Part shown: in pieces, positions 32,110 to 40,362 of the stretch
Numbering within the stretch: position 1 is the first letter of the stretch
Layout: every line of letters starts with the position of its first letter
Origin: Exiguobacterium sp. s124
GTDB lineage: Bacteria; Bacillota; Bacilli; Exiguobacteriales; Exiguobacteriaceae
DNA length: 64,000 bases
Assembly: GCF_018617485.1 (NCBI RefSeq)
Contig: NZ_JACSKH010000001.1
Location: 1,302,001 to 1,366,000, forward strand
Direction of reading: 5' to 3'
Program-made: the position numbers and the translations under genes
The notes under the pieces: generated by a model
The model's database searches: none
Seen by the model: the letters and a program-made list of their open reading frames with translations, nothing else
Told to the model about the DNA's origin: nothing

Positions 32110-32544
32110 TCACTGTTGAAGTTCGAACGGAATGACCTCACCTTCGTTCAACTGATAGCTATAGGACAAGGTAGCGTTCAAGCTGTGGGAGACGGAACAA
32201 TACCGTTCAACGGACAGTTCAATCGCACGTCGCACCCGTTCTTCAGACAAGTCGCCTTTCAGGATATACAAGATGTGAATGGCTGTAAAGCGTTTTGGAT
32301 GATCGATTGCCCTTACCCCATCAATCTTCATTTCGAACGATTCTAACGGTTGACGCATCTTATGCAAAATCGATACGATATCGATTCCGGTGCAGGACGC
32401 TGTCGCGAGAAGCAACATCTCGGTCGGACGTGGGCCTATATCAAGTCCACCCACGTCCTCTGGCGCATCGAGGGTGACTGTATGCCCCGATGGCGTATGC
32501 GTTTCGAACGCCATGCCTTGCTTCCATACGACTTCCATGTTCAT
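32110..32544 (-). CDS. OsmC-family peroxiredoxin-like protein
   Basis: A 144-residue OsmC/Ohr-type thiol protein with both redox cysteines: Cys51 in LLATASCTGIDIVSIL and Cys116 in SVERYCSVSHSL. Order and context (helix-borne first Cys, short motif at the second) match the YhfA/OsmC branch rather than Ohr. These enzymes reduce organic hydroperoxides in the cytoplasm. Ribosome site GGGGGAGA before ATG 32544. Confidence 0.88.
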   Translation of the reverse strand: MNMEVVWKQGMAFETHTPSGHTVTLDAPEDVGGLDIGPRPTEMLLLATASCTGIDIVSILHKMRQPLESFEMKIDGVRAIDHPKRFTAIHILYILKGDLSEERVRRAIELSVERYCSVSHSLNATLSYSYQLNEGEVIPFELQQ

Positions 32545-32628
32545 GATTTTCTCCCCCTATTTCATTTGATAGCAACCTATTCCCGCATTTGATGTATGAT
32601 TAAGCCATAAATCAATTTTAAGGGGTGT

Positions 32629-34092
32629 ATGTCGTTGGATTGGTCCATTCTTTTCAGTTGGGGGCTATATATTGTCCTCGGGTTAAACTTATTGTTCGCA
32701 CTCGCCGTCATTTTTGCCGAAAGACGTGACGTCGGCGCGACCTGGGCCTGGTTACTCGTTTTGTTTTTCTTGCCGGTGCTCGGATTTATCATCTACCTTT
32801 TCCTCGGGAGACAGCTTAAGAAGGATAACTTCTATAATTTGAGTGTAGAAGAACGTTCTTTTCATGCGCTTCAAGTTGAAGCACAGCTCGAACAGATTCA
32901 CACGCCTCAAACGCAGATTGCGCAACCGTTATTTGAAAAGTATGATCAACTGCTACAAATGAACTTGCGATCTTCAAAATCATTGATTAGTGTACATAAC
33001 CGCTCCCTCATCTTGCATGACGGTGAACAAAAGTTCAAAGCGTTAATGGATGACATCCGCTCTGCCGAAACGGAAATCAATATCCAGTACTATATTATTC
33101 AGCGCGATGCTCTCGGACAGGCGCTGTTAAAGGAATTGATTGAGCGAGCGAAAGCGGGTGTCAAAGTCCGACTCCTTTACGACGCAGTCGGCTCTCGCAG
33201 TCTCCGTAATTCAGACTTTAAAGAGTTGATTGCGAATGATGGGGAGGTACGTGTCTTCTTCCCACCGACGCTCGGAATGATCAACTTTAAGTTAAACAAC
33301 CGAAATCACCGAAAAGTCGTCATCATTGATGGGAAGATCGGCTATGTCGGTGGCTTTAATGTCGGGACCGAATATCTCGGACTCGTTGAGAAGTTCGGAT
33401 ACTGGCGCGACACCCATTTGCGTGTTGAAGGAGACGTCGTCTATAATCTTCAACACCGATTCATCTTGGACTGGAATTACTCAGGTCACCGCAAGCATGA
33501 TCCGGAAAATACGTTCTGCTTTGCGAAACATGAGATTAAGGACAACTCCCCGATGCAAATCGTCACGAGCGGTCCGAACTCGGATACTGAACATTTAAAA
33601 AATATGATGATTAAAATGATCATGTCGGCGAAACGACGGGTCGTCATCCAAACCCCTTACTTCATACCTGATACGAGTTTTATGGATGCATGTAAAATGG
33701 CACTCAACTCCGGCGTTCAAATGGACATCATGATCCCAGGAAAACCGGACCACCCGTTCGTCATGTGGGCATCGCTCTCCTTCCTCGGAGAATTGCTCGA
33801 CTATGGGGCAAACGTCTATCTGTATGATGAAGGTTTTCTTCACGCGAAGACGCTTGTCGTCGATGATGAGATTGCGACGGTCGGAACGACGAATTTGGAT
33901 GCCCGAAGCTTTCGTCTCAACTTTGAAGTCAACGCAGTCATTTATGATGAACGCGTCGCCCTCGAACTTGTTTCCTTATTTGAGACAGACACTGCAGTCA
34001 GTCGAACGTATACGATGGAAGACTATGAAAAGCGAAAATGGACGGTTCGCTTACGCGAAGGGGTCTCACGACTCCTCAGTCCGATTCTATAA
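32629..34092 (+). CDS. cls: Cardiolipin synthase
   Basis: A 487-residue phospholipase-D-superfamily enzyme that condenses two phosphatidylglycerols into cardiolipin in the membrane. Two N-terminal membrane helices (residues about 5-25 and 38-58, LLVLFFLPVLGFIIYLFLGRQ) precede two HKD motifs: H227-R-K229 in NHRKVVIIDGKIGYVGGFNVG and H405-A-K407 in HAKTLVVDDEIATVGTTNLD. The length is normal for Cls (about 480-510). ATG 32629 is close to AAGGGGTG, and the TTG two codons on is an alternative start. Ends at a bidirectional terminator. Confidence 0.95.
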   Translation: MSLDWSILFSWGLYIVLGLNLLFALAVIFAERRDVGATWAWLLVLFFLPVLGFIIYLFLGRQLKKDNFYNLSVEERSFHALQVEAQLEQIHTPQTQIAQPLFEKYDQLLQMNLRSSKSLISVHNRSLILHDGEQKFKALMDDIRSAETEINIQYYIIQRDALGQALLKELIERAKAGVKVRLLYDAVGSRSLRNSDFKELIANDGEVRVFFPPTLGMINFKLNNRNHRKVVIIDGKIGYVGGFNVGTEYLGLVEKFGYWRDTHLRVEGDVVYNLQHRFILDWNYSGHRKHDPENTFCFAKHEIKDNSPMQIVTSGPNSDTEHLKNMMIKMIMSAKRRVVIQTPYFIPDTSFMDACKMALNSGVQMDIMIPGKPDHPFVMWASLSFLGELLDYGANVYLYDEGFLHAKTLVVDDEIATVGTTNLDARSFRLNFEVNAVIYDERVALELVSLFETDTAVSRTYTMEDYEKRKWTVRLREGVSRLLSPIL

Positions 34093-34093
34093 G

Positions 34094-34124
34094 AAAGAAG
34101 CAGAGCTGAACGCTCTGCTTCTTT
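34094..34124. terminator. Bidirectional terminator between cls and chemoreceptor gene
   Basis: 13-bp stem AAAGAAGCAGAGC/GCTCTGCTTCTTT with loop TGAAC between two convergent genes. Confidence 0.88.
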
Positions 34125-34130
34125 GTCATT

Positions 34131-36104
34131 TTATAACTTGAATCGTGAGACAAGGTCCTGTAGTTCCTCTGCCATCGTCGCAAGTGCTTTCGCCGATTGT
34201 GACACCTCTTCAATCGATTTTAATTGATCATCTGTCGTTGCTGCGACTTGCTTAGAGGTACTCGAGTTCTCGTCGGCGATGTCCGCGATTTGAGATGCAG
34301 TCGCCGCCACTTCCTGAACGTTCGCTGCAATCTCCTCGACAGTTGCCGTCACGTCTTCGATTCTCGGGGTCATAGCGACTGTCCGCTCTTTAATTTTCTC
34401 AAATCGGTCTGCCGTCATTTCTGAAGAAATCAGTCCGGCTTTCGTGTGGGTAGATACTTCTTGCATCAAATGAACGGATTGCTCCGTTTCCTGTTTAATA
34501 CGATCAATCAATGCCGCAATTTGTTTCGTTGACTGTTGGGACTGCTCCGCAAGTTTCCGAACCTCGCTCGCGACGACGGCGAATCCTTTCCCGTTCTCGC
34601 CAGCCCGCGCCGCTTCAATCGCTGCGTTCAATGCGAGCAGGTTCGTCTGTTCCGCAATCCCGTTGATGACCGAGACGATTTCGCCGATTTCACTCGAGCG
34701 ATGTGCCAACGATTGAATGACGCCTTCAAACGTCACGACTGATGCATCAATTGCCTGCATCTGCTTGACGTTCTCTCTCACTGTCGTCGACCCATCTTCC
34801 GCTTCATTTGACGTCTCGCGTGATAGTTCAGACACGTCCATCGAGCTCTCTGAGATACGCATAATTCCGGATGTGATGGCTTGTAGCGATGTCGCATTGT
34901 CATCAAGTTGACGTTTTGAACCATCGGCACTGACCGCCATCTGATCGACCGCACGAGCAATCTGTTCTGACGAAGCGGTATTGTGCGCGGAGTTTGCCAT
35001 CAATTCCTGCGAAGATGCCGCGACTTGACTGATTGAATCGTCTAGACGTAGCAACACCATCCGTAGTGAGGCACTCATCTCATTGAAACTCTCTGAAACG
35101 CGACCGATCTCATCATTCGATAAGACGGGGATTGGTTCAGTCAAATCTCCGGACTTAATCCGTTCAGCGCCTTCCGTCAATAAGCGCAATGGGCGTAAAA
35201 TCGACCGGAGCACGAAGTACAAGAGCACCGCTGCCACACCGAACATACCGACGATGACGAATACGGTCGTCCAAAGAATACCGACAGTCTCGTCTTGAAT
35301 CTCACCGTCATAAAGTGTACCTGTGATTTTCCATCCAGTGAGTGGGTTCGTCACGAACGCTTTCTCGACACCCTCTCCGTTCTCCTCTACTGATAGAATT
35401 CCCTCATCTGTTGCAAACAATGAGTCTGTCGAAGCCTCGGTCGACTTTTCTCCGACTTCAATCGATGGATGAATAACGACTTGTTGTGCCTCATCAAAAA
35501 TCGCCACATATCCTTCCTGACCGATTTGAATACTCGATGCGACGTCAGCAATATCATTTACGTCTACGTCAACCGCAACGACACCACGACCATCCGCTGT
35601 CTTTTTAGATACCGTGATCATCATTTTCTGAGATGCGGCGTCGACGTAAGGATTCGTGATGGCGACCTCTTGCCCACTTGTCTCTGCCGCCTCATACCAA
35701 GGGCGGGTACGGGGATCATATCCTTCAGGCAATTCCTGCTCAGGATAAATCGTCATCGTCCCTTCTGCTGATGCAAAATAAATGTTCGTCACTTTTGGAT
35801 GTGTTTCTAAATACTCCGTGAACTTTTCTGCTAACGCCTGATTTTCTTCACCTTCTTCATAGATAGAAGCATCGAGCCGATTGGAGAAGAATGAAATGTC
35901 CGTTTGAATCGGCGCAATTAAATTTGTCACTTCGTTGTTCATCCGATCTACTCCCGAATTGGCAGACTGGATCATTTGTGACTCAATCTTTTGCTTTGCC
36001 TGCGCGTATGCGACGACCCCGATCAATGTCGCCGGAATGAGCAATAACAAGACTGATAAGACAATCAATTTTTGTTTGATGCTGATGGTACGTTTCTGTC
36101 TCAT
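34131..36104 (-). CDS. Methyl-accepting chemotaxis protein with dCache-type sensor
   Basis: A 657-residue transmembrane chemoreceptor. N-terminal helix (about 12-32, [23 protein letters not shown]), extracellular double-Cache-like sensor (about 35-275, including [13 protein letters not shown] and [20 protein letters not shown]), second helix ([21 protein letters not shown]), HAMP domain ([34 protein letters not shown]), then the cytoplasmic signalling coiled coil with the conserved hairpin tip ([39 protein letters not shown]). The dCache sensor often binds amino acids. The ligand is unknown. It signals to CheA/CheW encoded elsewhere. Confidence 0.95.
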   Translation of the reverse strand: MRQKRTISIKQKLIVLSVLLLLIPATLIGVVAYAQAKQKIESQMIQSANSGVDRMNNEVTNLIAPIQTDISFFSNRLDASIYEEGEENQALAEKFTEYLETHPKVTNIYFASAEGTMTIYPEQELPEGYDPRTRPWYEAAETSGQEVAITNPYVDAASQKMMITVSKKTADGRGVVAVDVDVNDIADVASSIQIGQEGYVAIFDEAQQVVIHPSIEVGEKSTEASTDSLFATDEGILSVEENGEGVEKAFVTNPLTGWKITGTLYDGEIQDETVGILWTTVFVIVGMFGVAAVLLYFVLRSILRPLRLLTEGAERIKSGDLTEPIPVLSNDEIGRVSESFNEMSASLRMVLLRLDDSISQVAASSQELMANSAHNTASSEQIARAVDQMAVSADGSKRQLDDNATSLQAITSGIMRISESSMDVSELSRETSNEAEDGSTTVRENVKQMQAIDASVVTFEGVIQSLAHRSSEIGEIVSVINGIAEQTNLLALNAAIEAARAGENGKGFAVVASEVRKLAEQSQQSTKQIAALIDRIKQETEQSVHLMQEVSTHTKAGLISSEMTADRFEKIKERTVAMTPRIEDVTATVEEIAANVQEVAATASQIADIADENSSTSKQVAATTDDQLKSIEEVSQSAKALATMAEELQDLVSRFKL

Positions 36105-36302
36105 AAAACATCTCCTTACCCCGAATAGAATGTTGAAGAAGGATTGGTCTGATGGACCGAATCCTCCTTTCGTTACCTACAATATCGGTTAGGAAAAATA
36201 GATGTTGATCATTGATTGAATTATTCGAAAATTATTTTTCGGAAACTGAAATGGAGTTTCACTTCAGCAATCAATATAGAAGGAAATCATTATATTCGTA
36301 AT

Positions 36303-36317
36303 CTGAATTGTATTCAG
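36303..36317 (+). promoter_or_regulatory. Palindrome upstream of the peroxiredoxin gene, candidate operator
   Basis: CTGAATTGTATTCAG is a perfect inverted repeat (6-bp arms, 3-base centre) 28 bases before the start codon, in the right place for a repressor site. No regulator is encoded next to it. Confidence 0.4.
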
Positions 36318-36345
36318 TTAACATATCGGAAAAGGGGGCAAAAAC

Positions 36346-36981
36346 ATGAATACATTATTGGACGAAATCAAAACGTATAAAGAACAATTTAAGCAAAAAG
36401 CGCCAGCTGAAAAGCAGCGATTGATGGCACAAGCGACGCAAGAATTGAAAGATTCAGGGATTGCATCGGGACTAACCGTCGGCGATCGAGCACCGATGTT
36501 TGAATTGCCTCATGCAGACGGGACAAACGTCGGCTTGAAGGCACTTCTCGAGAAAGGACCTGTCATCGTCACGTTTTATCGTGGTGGATGGTGCCCATAC
36601 TGCAACCTCGAACTTCGAGCGTATCAGCGTGAATTAGTAAAAATTGAGGAAAAGGGTGCCACACTCGTGGCGATCAGCCCAGAGACACCTGATTACTCAC
36701 TATCTACGAAGGAGAAGAACGAGCTCGACTTTTACGTGTTGAGCGACGTAGATAATCAAGTCGCACGTCAATTTGACCTCGTCTTTGATATGCCGGATTA
36801 TTTGATTGAGATTTATGAAGCATCTGGTCTCCACGTCGATGCACATAACGGCAATGAGGACTGGCAGCTTCCGAAGCCAGCGACGTTTATCATCCAACCG
36901 GATGGTACGATTTCATTCAGTGATGTGCCCGCTGACTATACAGAACGTGTCGACCCGAAAACGGTCATTGAACAATTATAA
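36346..36981 (+). CDS. Peroxiredoxin-like (AhpC/TSA) protein
   Basis: A 211-residue thioredoxin-fold protein. An N-terminal helical extension (about 55 residues) precedes the peroxiredoxin core. The active site is RGGWCPYCNLELRAYQ with Cys83 and Cys86 as a CxxC pair, in place of the usual PxxxTxxC. This is typical of the AhpC/TSA-like peroxiredoxin-like family. VAISPETPDYSLSTKEKNELDFYVLSDVDNQVARQFD is the conserved middle, and FIIQPDGTI the last strand pair. Probably a thiol peroxidase for hydroperoxides in the cytoplasm. Ribosome site AAAGGGGGC. Single gene with its own terminator. Confidence 0.9.
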   Translation: MNTLLDEIKTYKEQFKQKAPAEKQRLMAQATQELKDSGIASGLTVGDRAPMFELPHADGTNVGLKALLEKGPVIVTFYRGGWCPYCNLELRAYQRELVKIEEKGATLVAISPETPDYSLSTKEKNELDFYVLSDVDNQVARQFDLVFDMPDYLIEIYEASGLHVDAHNGNEDWQLPKPATFIIQPDGTISFSDVPADYTERVDPKTVIEQL

Positions 36982-36984
36982 ATG

Positions 36985-37015
36985 AAAAAGGAGGTGACGT
37001 TGTCATCTCCTTTTC
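36985..37015. terminator. Intrinsic terminator between convergent genes
   Basis: AAAAGGAGGTGAC pairs with GTCATCTCCTTTT (one G-T) around GTT, flanked by A- and T-runs so usable from both sides. Confidence 0.85.
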
Positions 37016-37042
37016 GTTGTGCCATTTTTACAGATCGTCTCA

Positions 37043-37570
37043 TCATTTATTGAATTCCTCTTGTAGTATTCCATACACCATACTATCGGTCCATTCATTC
37101 TTATTCCAATAATCTTTCAAGAAATGAGCTTCTTTTCTCATTCCGATTCGCTCGCATAATTTTTGGGAATCGACATTCCTTGCGTCAAGATTGGCTTGTA
37201 TACGATGCAATTTGAACTCGTTAAACAACTCTTTGACCAATCCTCTAACTGCTTCAGTAGCGAACCCTTTCCCAGAGTGAGAATCAGCGAAGCAATAGCC
37301 AATCTCGACAGTTTCTTTCATCCCCGTATACCAAACTGTGAGATCCCCGATCACTTCATCTTGATGGACAACCGCCAAATTCAATGGGCTTGTTTCGGTA
37401 AGGGTAGAATTGTTCAGTTTTTTAGCAAACGCTTCATTCATATTCTCAGAAGTCCAAGGGTCATGTAAGAGATATCTACACACGTCAGGATTTTTATAAA
37501 TATCAAATGTAGCATACAGATCGTCCTTCTTGAATGGTCTGATTTCTAGACGTTCAGTGGTAAATTCCAT
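37043..37570 (-). CDS. RimJ/RimL-type GNAT N-acetyltransferase
   Basis: A 175-residue GNAT enzyme of the ribosomal-protein-alanine acetyltransferase type (Acetyltransf_3): MEFTTERLEIRPFKKDDLYATFDIYKNP at the N-terminus, VGYCFADSHSGKGFATEAVRGLVKELF-like acetyl-CoA region (here IGYCFADSHSGKGFATEA), and HRIQANLDARNVDSQKLCERIGMRKEAHF, the typical N..S...xExxGF/M motif. Substrate unknown. GGGGGAATCGAT before ATG 37570 decides the start over the upstream ATG at 37588. Confidence 0.85.
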   Translation of the reverse strand: MEFTTERLEIRPFKKDDLYATFDIYKNPDVCRYLLHDPWTSENMNEAFAKKLNNSTLTETSPLNLAVVHQDEVIGDLTVWYTGMKETVEIGYCFADSHSGKGFATEAVRGLVKELFNEFKLHRIQANLDARNVDSQKLCERIGMRKEAHFLKDYWNKNEWTDSMVYGILQEEFNK

Positions 37571-37629
37571 ATCGATTCCCCCTTGCAAATCGTCGTGAGT
37601 ATCGTAAGAATACTCACAACCTAATAACT

Positions 37630-38277
37630 TTATGGTATAACGACAAATTCCTCAACGCGTTTGAGAAGTGTTTCGAGTAAGCGTAGTGACCGGTATGTGT
37701 CTCCTGTGTACTCGAGACTATGGTTCATCTGCTCGACAATCTCGAGTTCAGTCAATGCCTCATGCTCAAGATTCTTGATTCGTTCAAGTATATAGTGTTG
37801 GTCTTCCGTACCCATGAGAACAAGCTGTTTTCCCTCATGAGACAAGATCGCTTCGTATACGTCATTTCGTTTCAACAACGGTGTCAACCAGACCAGTTCG
37901 GCGTCGCGAAACACATGACGGCCACGTTCACTCGTCATCGCAATCGTACCGAGCGATTTTCCGATGATTATGTATTTATTAAAGGAATGGGATTGTAGCA
38001 GTTGATCGATGACGAGCCGAACATCGATAACAATCGCCACTGATACATCGACTGATTCATATCGCTCATCCCGATAGTTGTAGTTGACCTCAAGGACGTT
38101 CAATCCATTCTCTAAACAAAGCGCTGTCGTATAGCGAAACATCGGGGAATCATTCGTATATCCGTATCCCGGCAACAAGATCACGAGGGTGTCGGATGAC
38201 GAATCAGACTGCAGAAATGAATACGAGACAGGTATTCCGTTTGTGCCGATGACTCGACCCTCTGTTTCTTCATACAT
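37630..38277 (-). CDS. Alpha/beta hydrolase
   Basis: A 215-residue alpha/beta hydrolase with LVILLPGYGYTNDSPMF as the oxyanion region and G-K-S108-L-G as the nucleophile elbow (YIIIGKSLGTIAM). VLMGTEDQHY supplies the acid and QMNHSLEY the His. It is short for the fold. The dienelactone-hydrolase-like or YkhX-like group is possible, but the substrate is unknown. It begins 9 bases after the stop of the UMP-kinase-like gene and is therefore its operon partner. Confidence 0.8.
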   Translation of the reverse strand: MYEETEGRVIGTNGIPVSYSFLQSDSSSDTLVILLPGYGYTNDSPMFRYTTALCLENGLNVLEVNYNYRDERYESVDVSVAIVIDVRLVIDQLLQSHSFNKYIIIGKSLGTIAMTSERGRHVFRDAELVWLTPLLKRNDVYEAILSHEGKQLVLMGTEDQHYILERIKNLEHEALTELEIVEQMNHSLEYTGDTYRSLRLLETLLKRVEEFVVIP

Positions 38278-38286
38278 ATCGTTCCC

Positions 38287-39024
38287 TCATTTCTGCAAAA
38301 GTTGCGTGTCATGGTGGTGAATCATCGTCCCGATCGTCTCTCCTTGAAGGATTCGTTGAATCGCATTCCGCTCCTTGAAATCGAACAAGTGAATCGGCAA
38401 TCCGTGATTTCTTGCGAGTAGTAACGCTGATTGGTCCATCACTTTCAAATCATGGGAGATGACGTCGTTATAGTGAAGGGTTTCATATTGACGAGCCGCT
38501 GCATCCAATCGTGGGTCTCGATCAAATACGCCAGAAACACCGTTCTTTGCGACGAATAAGGCATCACACCCCACTTCGATGGCACGCTGAACGGCCGGAT
38601 AGTCTGAAGAAACGAACGGTTGACCGTTACCGCCTGCGAAAATGACGATATATCCTTTTTTCAAATGATTGATAGCACGAAGTTGAATGTATGGCTCGGC
38701 AACGCTTGGCATCGGGATTGACGTCATGACGCGTACCTCTTGATCGATGTCTCGTTTCAAGATGCCCCGCAACATCAATGAATTCATGACGGTACCGAGC
38801 GTACCGATATGATCTGCCTCGACGCGATTGATGCCCCACGCTTCTGCTTGATTGCCACGGAAAAGGTTCCCCCCGCCGACCATGACGCAAACTTCAACCC
38901 CACTCTTTGCGAGTGACAATATTTCCTCTGCAATCAGGCTGAGACTCATTTCATCAAAATTTTCCGTTCCATCACCGGCTAGAGCGGCTCCACTTAACTT
39001 GATGCATATTTTTTGGTGCTTCAA
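38287..39024 (-). CDS. Divergent UMP kinase (PyrH) paralogue
   Basis: A 245-residue amino-acid-kinase-fold protein clearly related to UMP kinase: KICIKLSGAALAGDG (phosphate-binding K-L-S-G), VCVMVGGGNLFRGNQ, GTLGTVMNSLMLRGIL, and GVSGVFDRDPRLDAAARQYETL (canonical GVYxxDPxxxxxA). Several normally invariant stretches differ: the ATP/UMP loop GTGNPxFTTDTAA appears as GGNGQPFVSSDYPAV. It is not next to rpsB-tsf-frr, the usual pyrH context, so a housekeeping pyrH should exist elsewhere. I place the start at TTG 39024 (MKHQKICIKLSG). ATG 39042 or a longer form is possible. Co-transcribed with the hydrolase downstream. Confidence 0.8.
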   Translation of the reverse strand: MKHQKICIKLSGAALAGDGTENFDEMSLSLIAEEILSLAKSGVEVCVMVGGGNLFRGNQAEAWGINRVEADHIGTLGTVMNSLMLRGILKRDIDQEVRVMTSIPMPSVAEPYIQLRAINHLKKGYIVIFAGGNGQPFVSSDYPAVQRAIEVGCDALFVAKNGVSGVFDRDPRLDAAARQYETLHYNDVISHDLKVMDQSALLLARNHGLPIHLFDFKERNAIQRILQGETIGTMIHHHDTQLLQK

Positions 39025-39110
39025 AGTTTCCCAACCCTTCATTTGGAATTTTTTGTTCAATTTAGTATAGAGGAGTTTGTTTAATTGAACAACAAGATTC
39101 CTTTTTTGAT

Positions 39111-39623
39111 TCAAAGGGACATTTCTTCATACTCTTTGTAAGACTCATCGAACATGTAAAGTCCACCGATCTCTTCATCGATAAACGTATACAAAGAAAT
39201 CTCAAAGTCTTGAAGTGATGCGTCATTGAGACACTCGTTTACTCTGAGCAAACCTTCTTTTATATACAGCTTTCCCTTTTCAATATTCTCGTTTGAGAAA
39301 TAGTACCGTCCAAGATCAAGATAGTAACGAGGAAATTCTGGATACTCTGCAATCACCTTGAACAGATACGATTCATACTGAGCTGGACGTTCGTAACTAT
39401 GGAGATCGGCCATCGAATAGTAGAGAATCCCTTTTGATTTAGCATCCATTATATTCAGCATCGACTCGATCTCTTCAATCTTTCTTTCGTCTAATATTGG
39501 ATAGACGAAAGTAGTATCAAGATATACGCCAAGGGCGAAGAAGATCGAATGCTCCGGATACTTTTCGTATGCTTCAAATAAGTGTTTGGAGGCACTCTCA
39601 TAGTCTTCTTCTGACGTATCCAT
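39111..39623 (-). CDS. TPR-like helical protein of unknown function, possibly 5'-truncated
   Basis: About 170 residues of helical, tetratricopeptide-like sequence (SASKHLFEAYEKYPEHSIFFALGVYLD; YESYLFKVIAEYPEFPRYYLDLGRYYF; IEKGKLYIKEGLLRVNECL). The open frame continues upstream into the neighbouring GNAT gene and through that gene's terminator, which cannot be real coding sequence. The first reasonable start is ATG 39623, with only a weak GTGAG ribosome site. The helix pattern seems to begin mid-repeat, so this may be the remaining 3' part of a longer gene. No family assigned. Confidence 0.55.
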   Translation of the reverse strand: MDTSEEDYESASKHLFEAYEKYPEHSIFFALGVYLDTTFVYPILDERKIEEIESMLNIMDAKSKGILYYSMADLHSYERPAQYESYLFKVIAEYPEFPRYYLDLGRYYFSNENIEKGKLYIKEGLLRVNECLNDASLQDFEISLYTFIDEEIGGLYMFDESYKEYEEMSL

Positions 39624-39664
39624 TTCAGCACTAATCTCACAAATCAAACAGTGACAATGTACAG

Positions 39665-39692
39665 AAAAAAGACCGTAGAACACCCTACGGTC
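39665..39692 (-). terminator. Intrinsic terminator after GNAT gene
   Basis: GACCGTAG (39671-39678) pairs with CTACGGTC (39685-39692), minus-strand T-run. It falls inside the apparent 5' extension of the TPR-like frame and argues against that extension. Confidence 0.88.
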
Positions 39693-39699
39693 TGTAAGC

Positions 39700-40221
39700 T
39701 CAGGCTCCCATAATCGAATCATGCCGGGTCGTTTCCCAGCCGTACGCCACTTCACGGAGTAACAACTCCCCGAACTCCCGATCCTTTTGGTCGATGACTT
39801 GCCCTTGTTTCCGCTCATAAAATGTGCGGAACGGATTCATCTCAAGCGCCCAAATCAAAAGTCCCGCCTCGCACATCGACTGTACGGCGTGCTCAAGGAG
39901 AGCGGACCCGATTCCGTTCCCTTGATGATTCTCCAAAATATAAATGGCATACACTTCGTTCGTGTGGTCCGGGTACTCACCCGTACGCTCTTCTCCGTAA
40001 AGGACGAAGCCTACAATCTCATCATCCACAGTCGCCACAAAGCCGGCTACTTCCTGTTGACGAAGCGCTGTCCGCAACCGTTCTGCCCATTCGATGGAAC
40101 CGGACGATACTTTTAGCAAATATTCAGTCGGCACGATCCCCCGATAGGTCGTTCGCCATCCGTTCACACGCACTCTCGCAATCCCATACACATCATCTGG
40201 TTTGGCGACCCGAATGTCCAA
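39700..40221 (-). CDS. GNAT-family N-acetyltransferase
   Basis: A 173-residue GNAT enzyme: MDIRVAKPDDVYGIARVRVNGWRTTYRGIVPTEYL (the W-x-x-T-Y-x-G-I/L-x-x-x-x-L motif common in this subgroup), VYAIYILENHQGNGIGSALLEHAV with the Q-G-x-G-x-G-like acetyl-CoA motif (QGNGIGS), LEMNPFRTFYERKQGQVIDQK as the terminal N..R.FYE..G motif. Substrate unknown. Closes with its own terminator. Confidence 0.87.
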   Translation of the reverse strand: MDIRVAKPDDVYGIARVRVNGWRTTYRGIVPTEYLLKVSSGSIEWAERLRTALRQQEVAGFVATVDDEIVGFVLYGEERTGEYPDHTNEVYAIYILENHQGNGIGSALLEHAVQSMCEAGLLIWALEMNPFRTFYERKQGQVIDQKDREFGELLLREVAYGWETTRHDSIMGA

Positions 40222-40318
40222 TGTGACCCCCTCCTAACCCGAAGCTTTACAAATAGTTTACCACAAATCCCCAACTTGCAATCCGAGATTATGTGAATTT
40301 TCATCGTTCTTCTACCAC

Positions 40319-40357
40319 AAAAAAAGAGCCGCCACCTCTACTGAGGCAACGACTCTT
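40319..40357 (-). terminator. Strong intrinsic terminator of the fructose operon
   Basis: A 15-pair stem with several G-U pairs (40324-40338 with 40343-40357), followed on the minus strand by seven T. Confidence 0.9.
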
Positions 40358-40362
40358 TCGGT

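Noticed and set aside
36138-36166. Hairpin AGGATTGGTC...GGACCGAATCCT upstream of the chemoreceptor gene
   Set aside because: Has a bulge and no T-run, and no gene ends there. Probably chance or leader structure, not a terminator.
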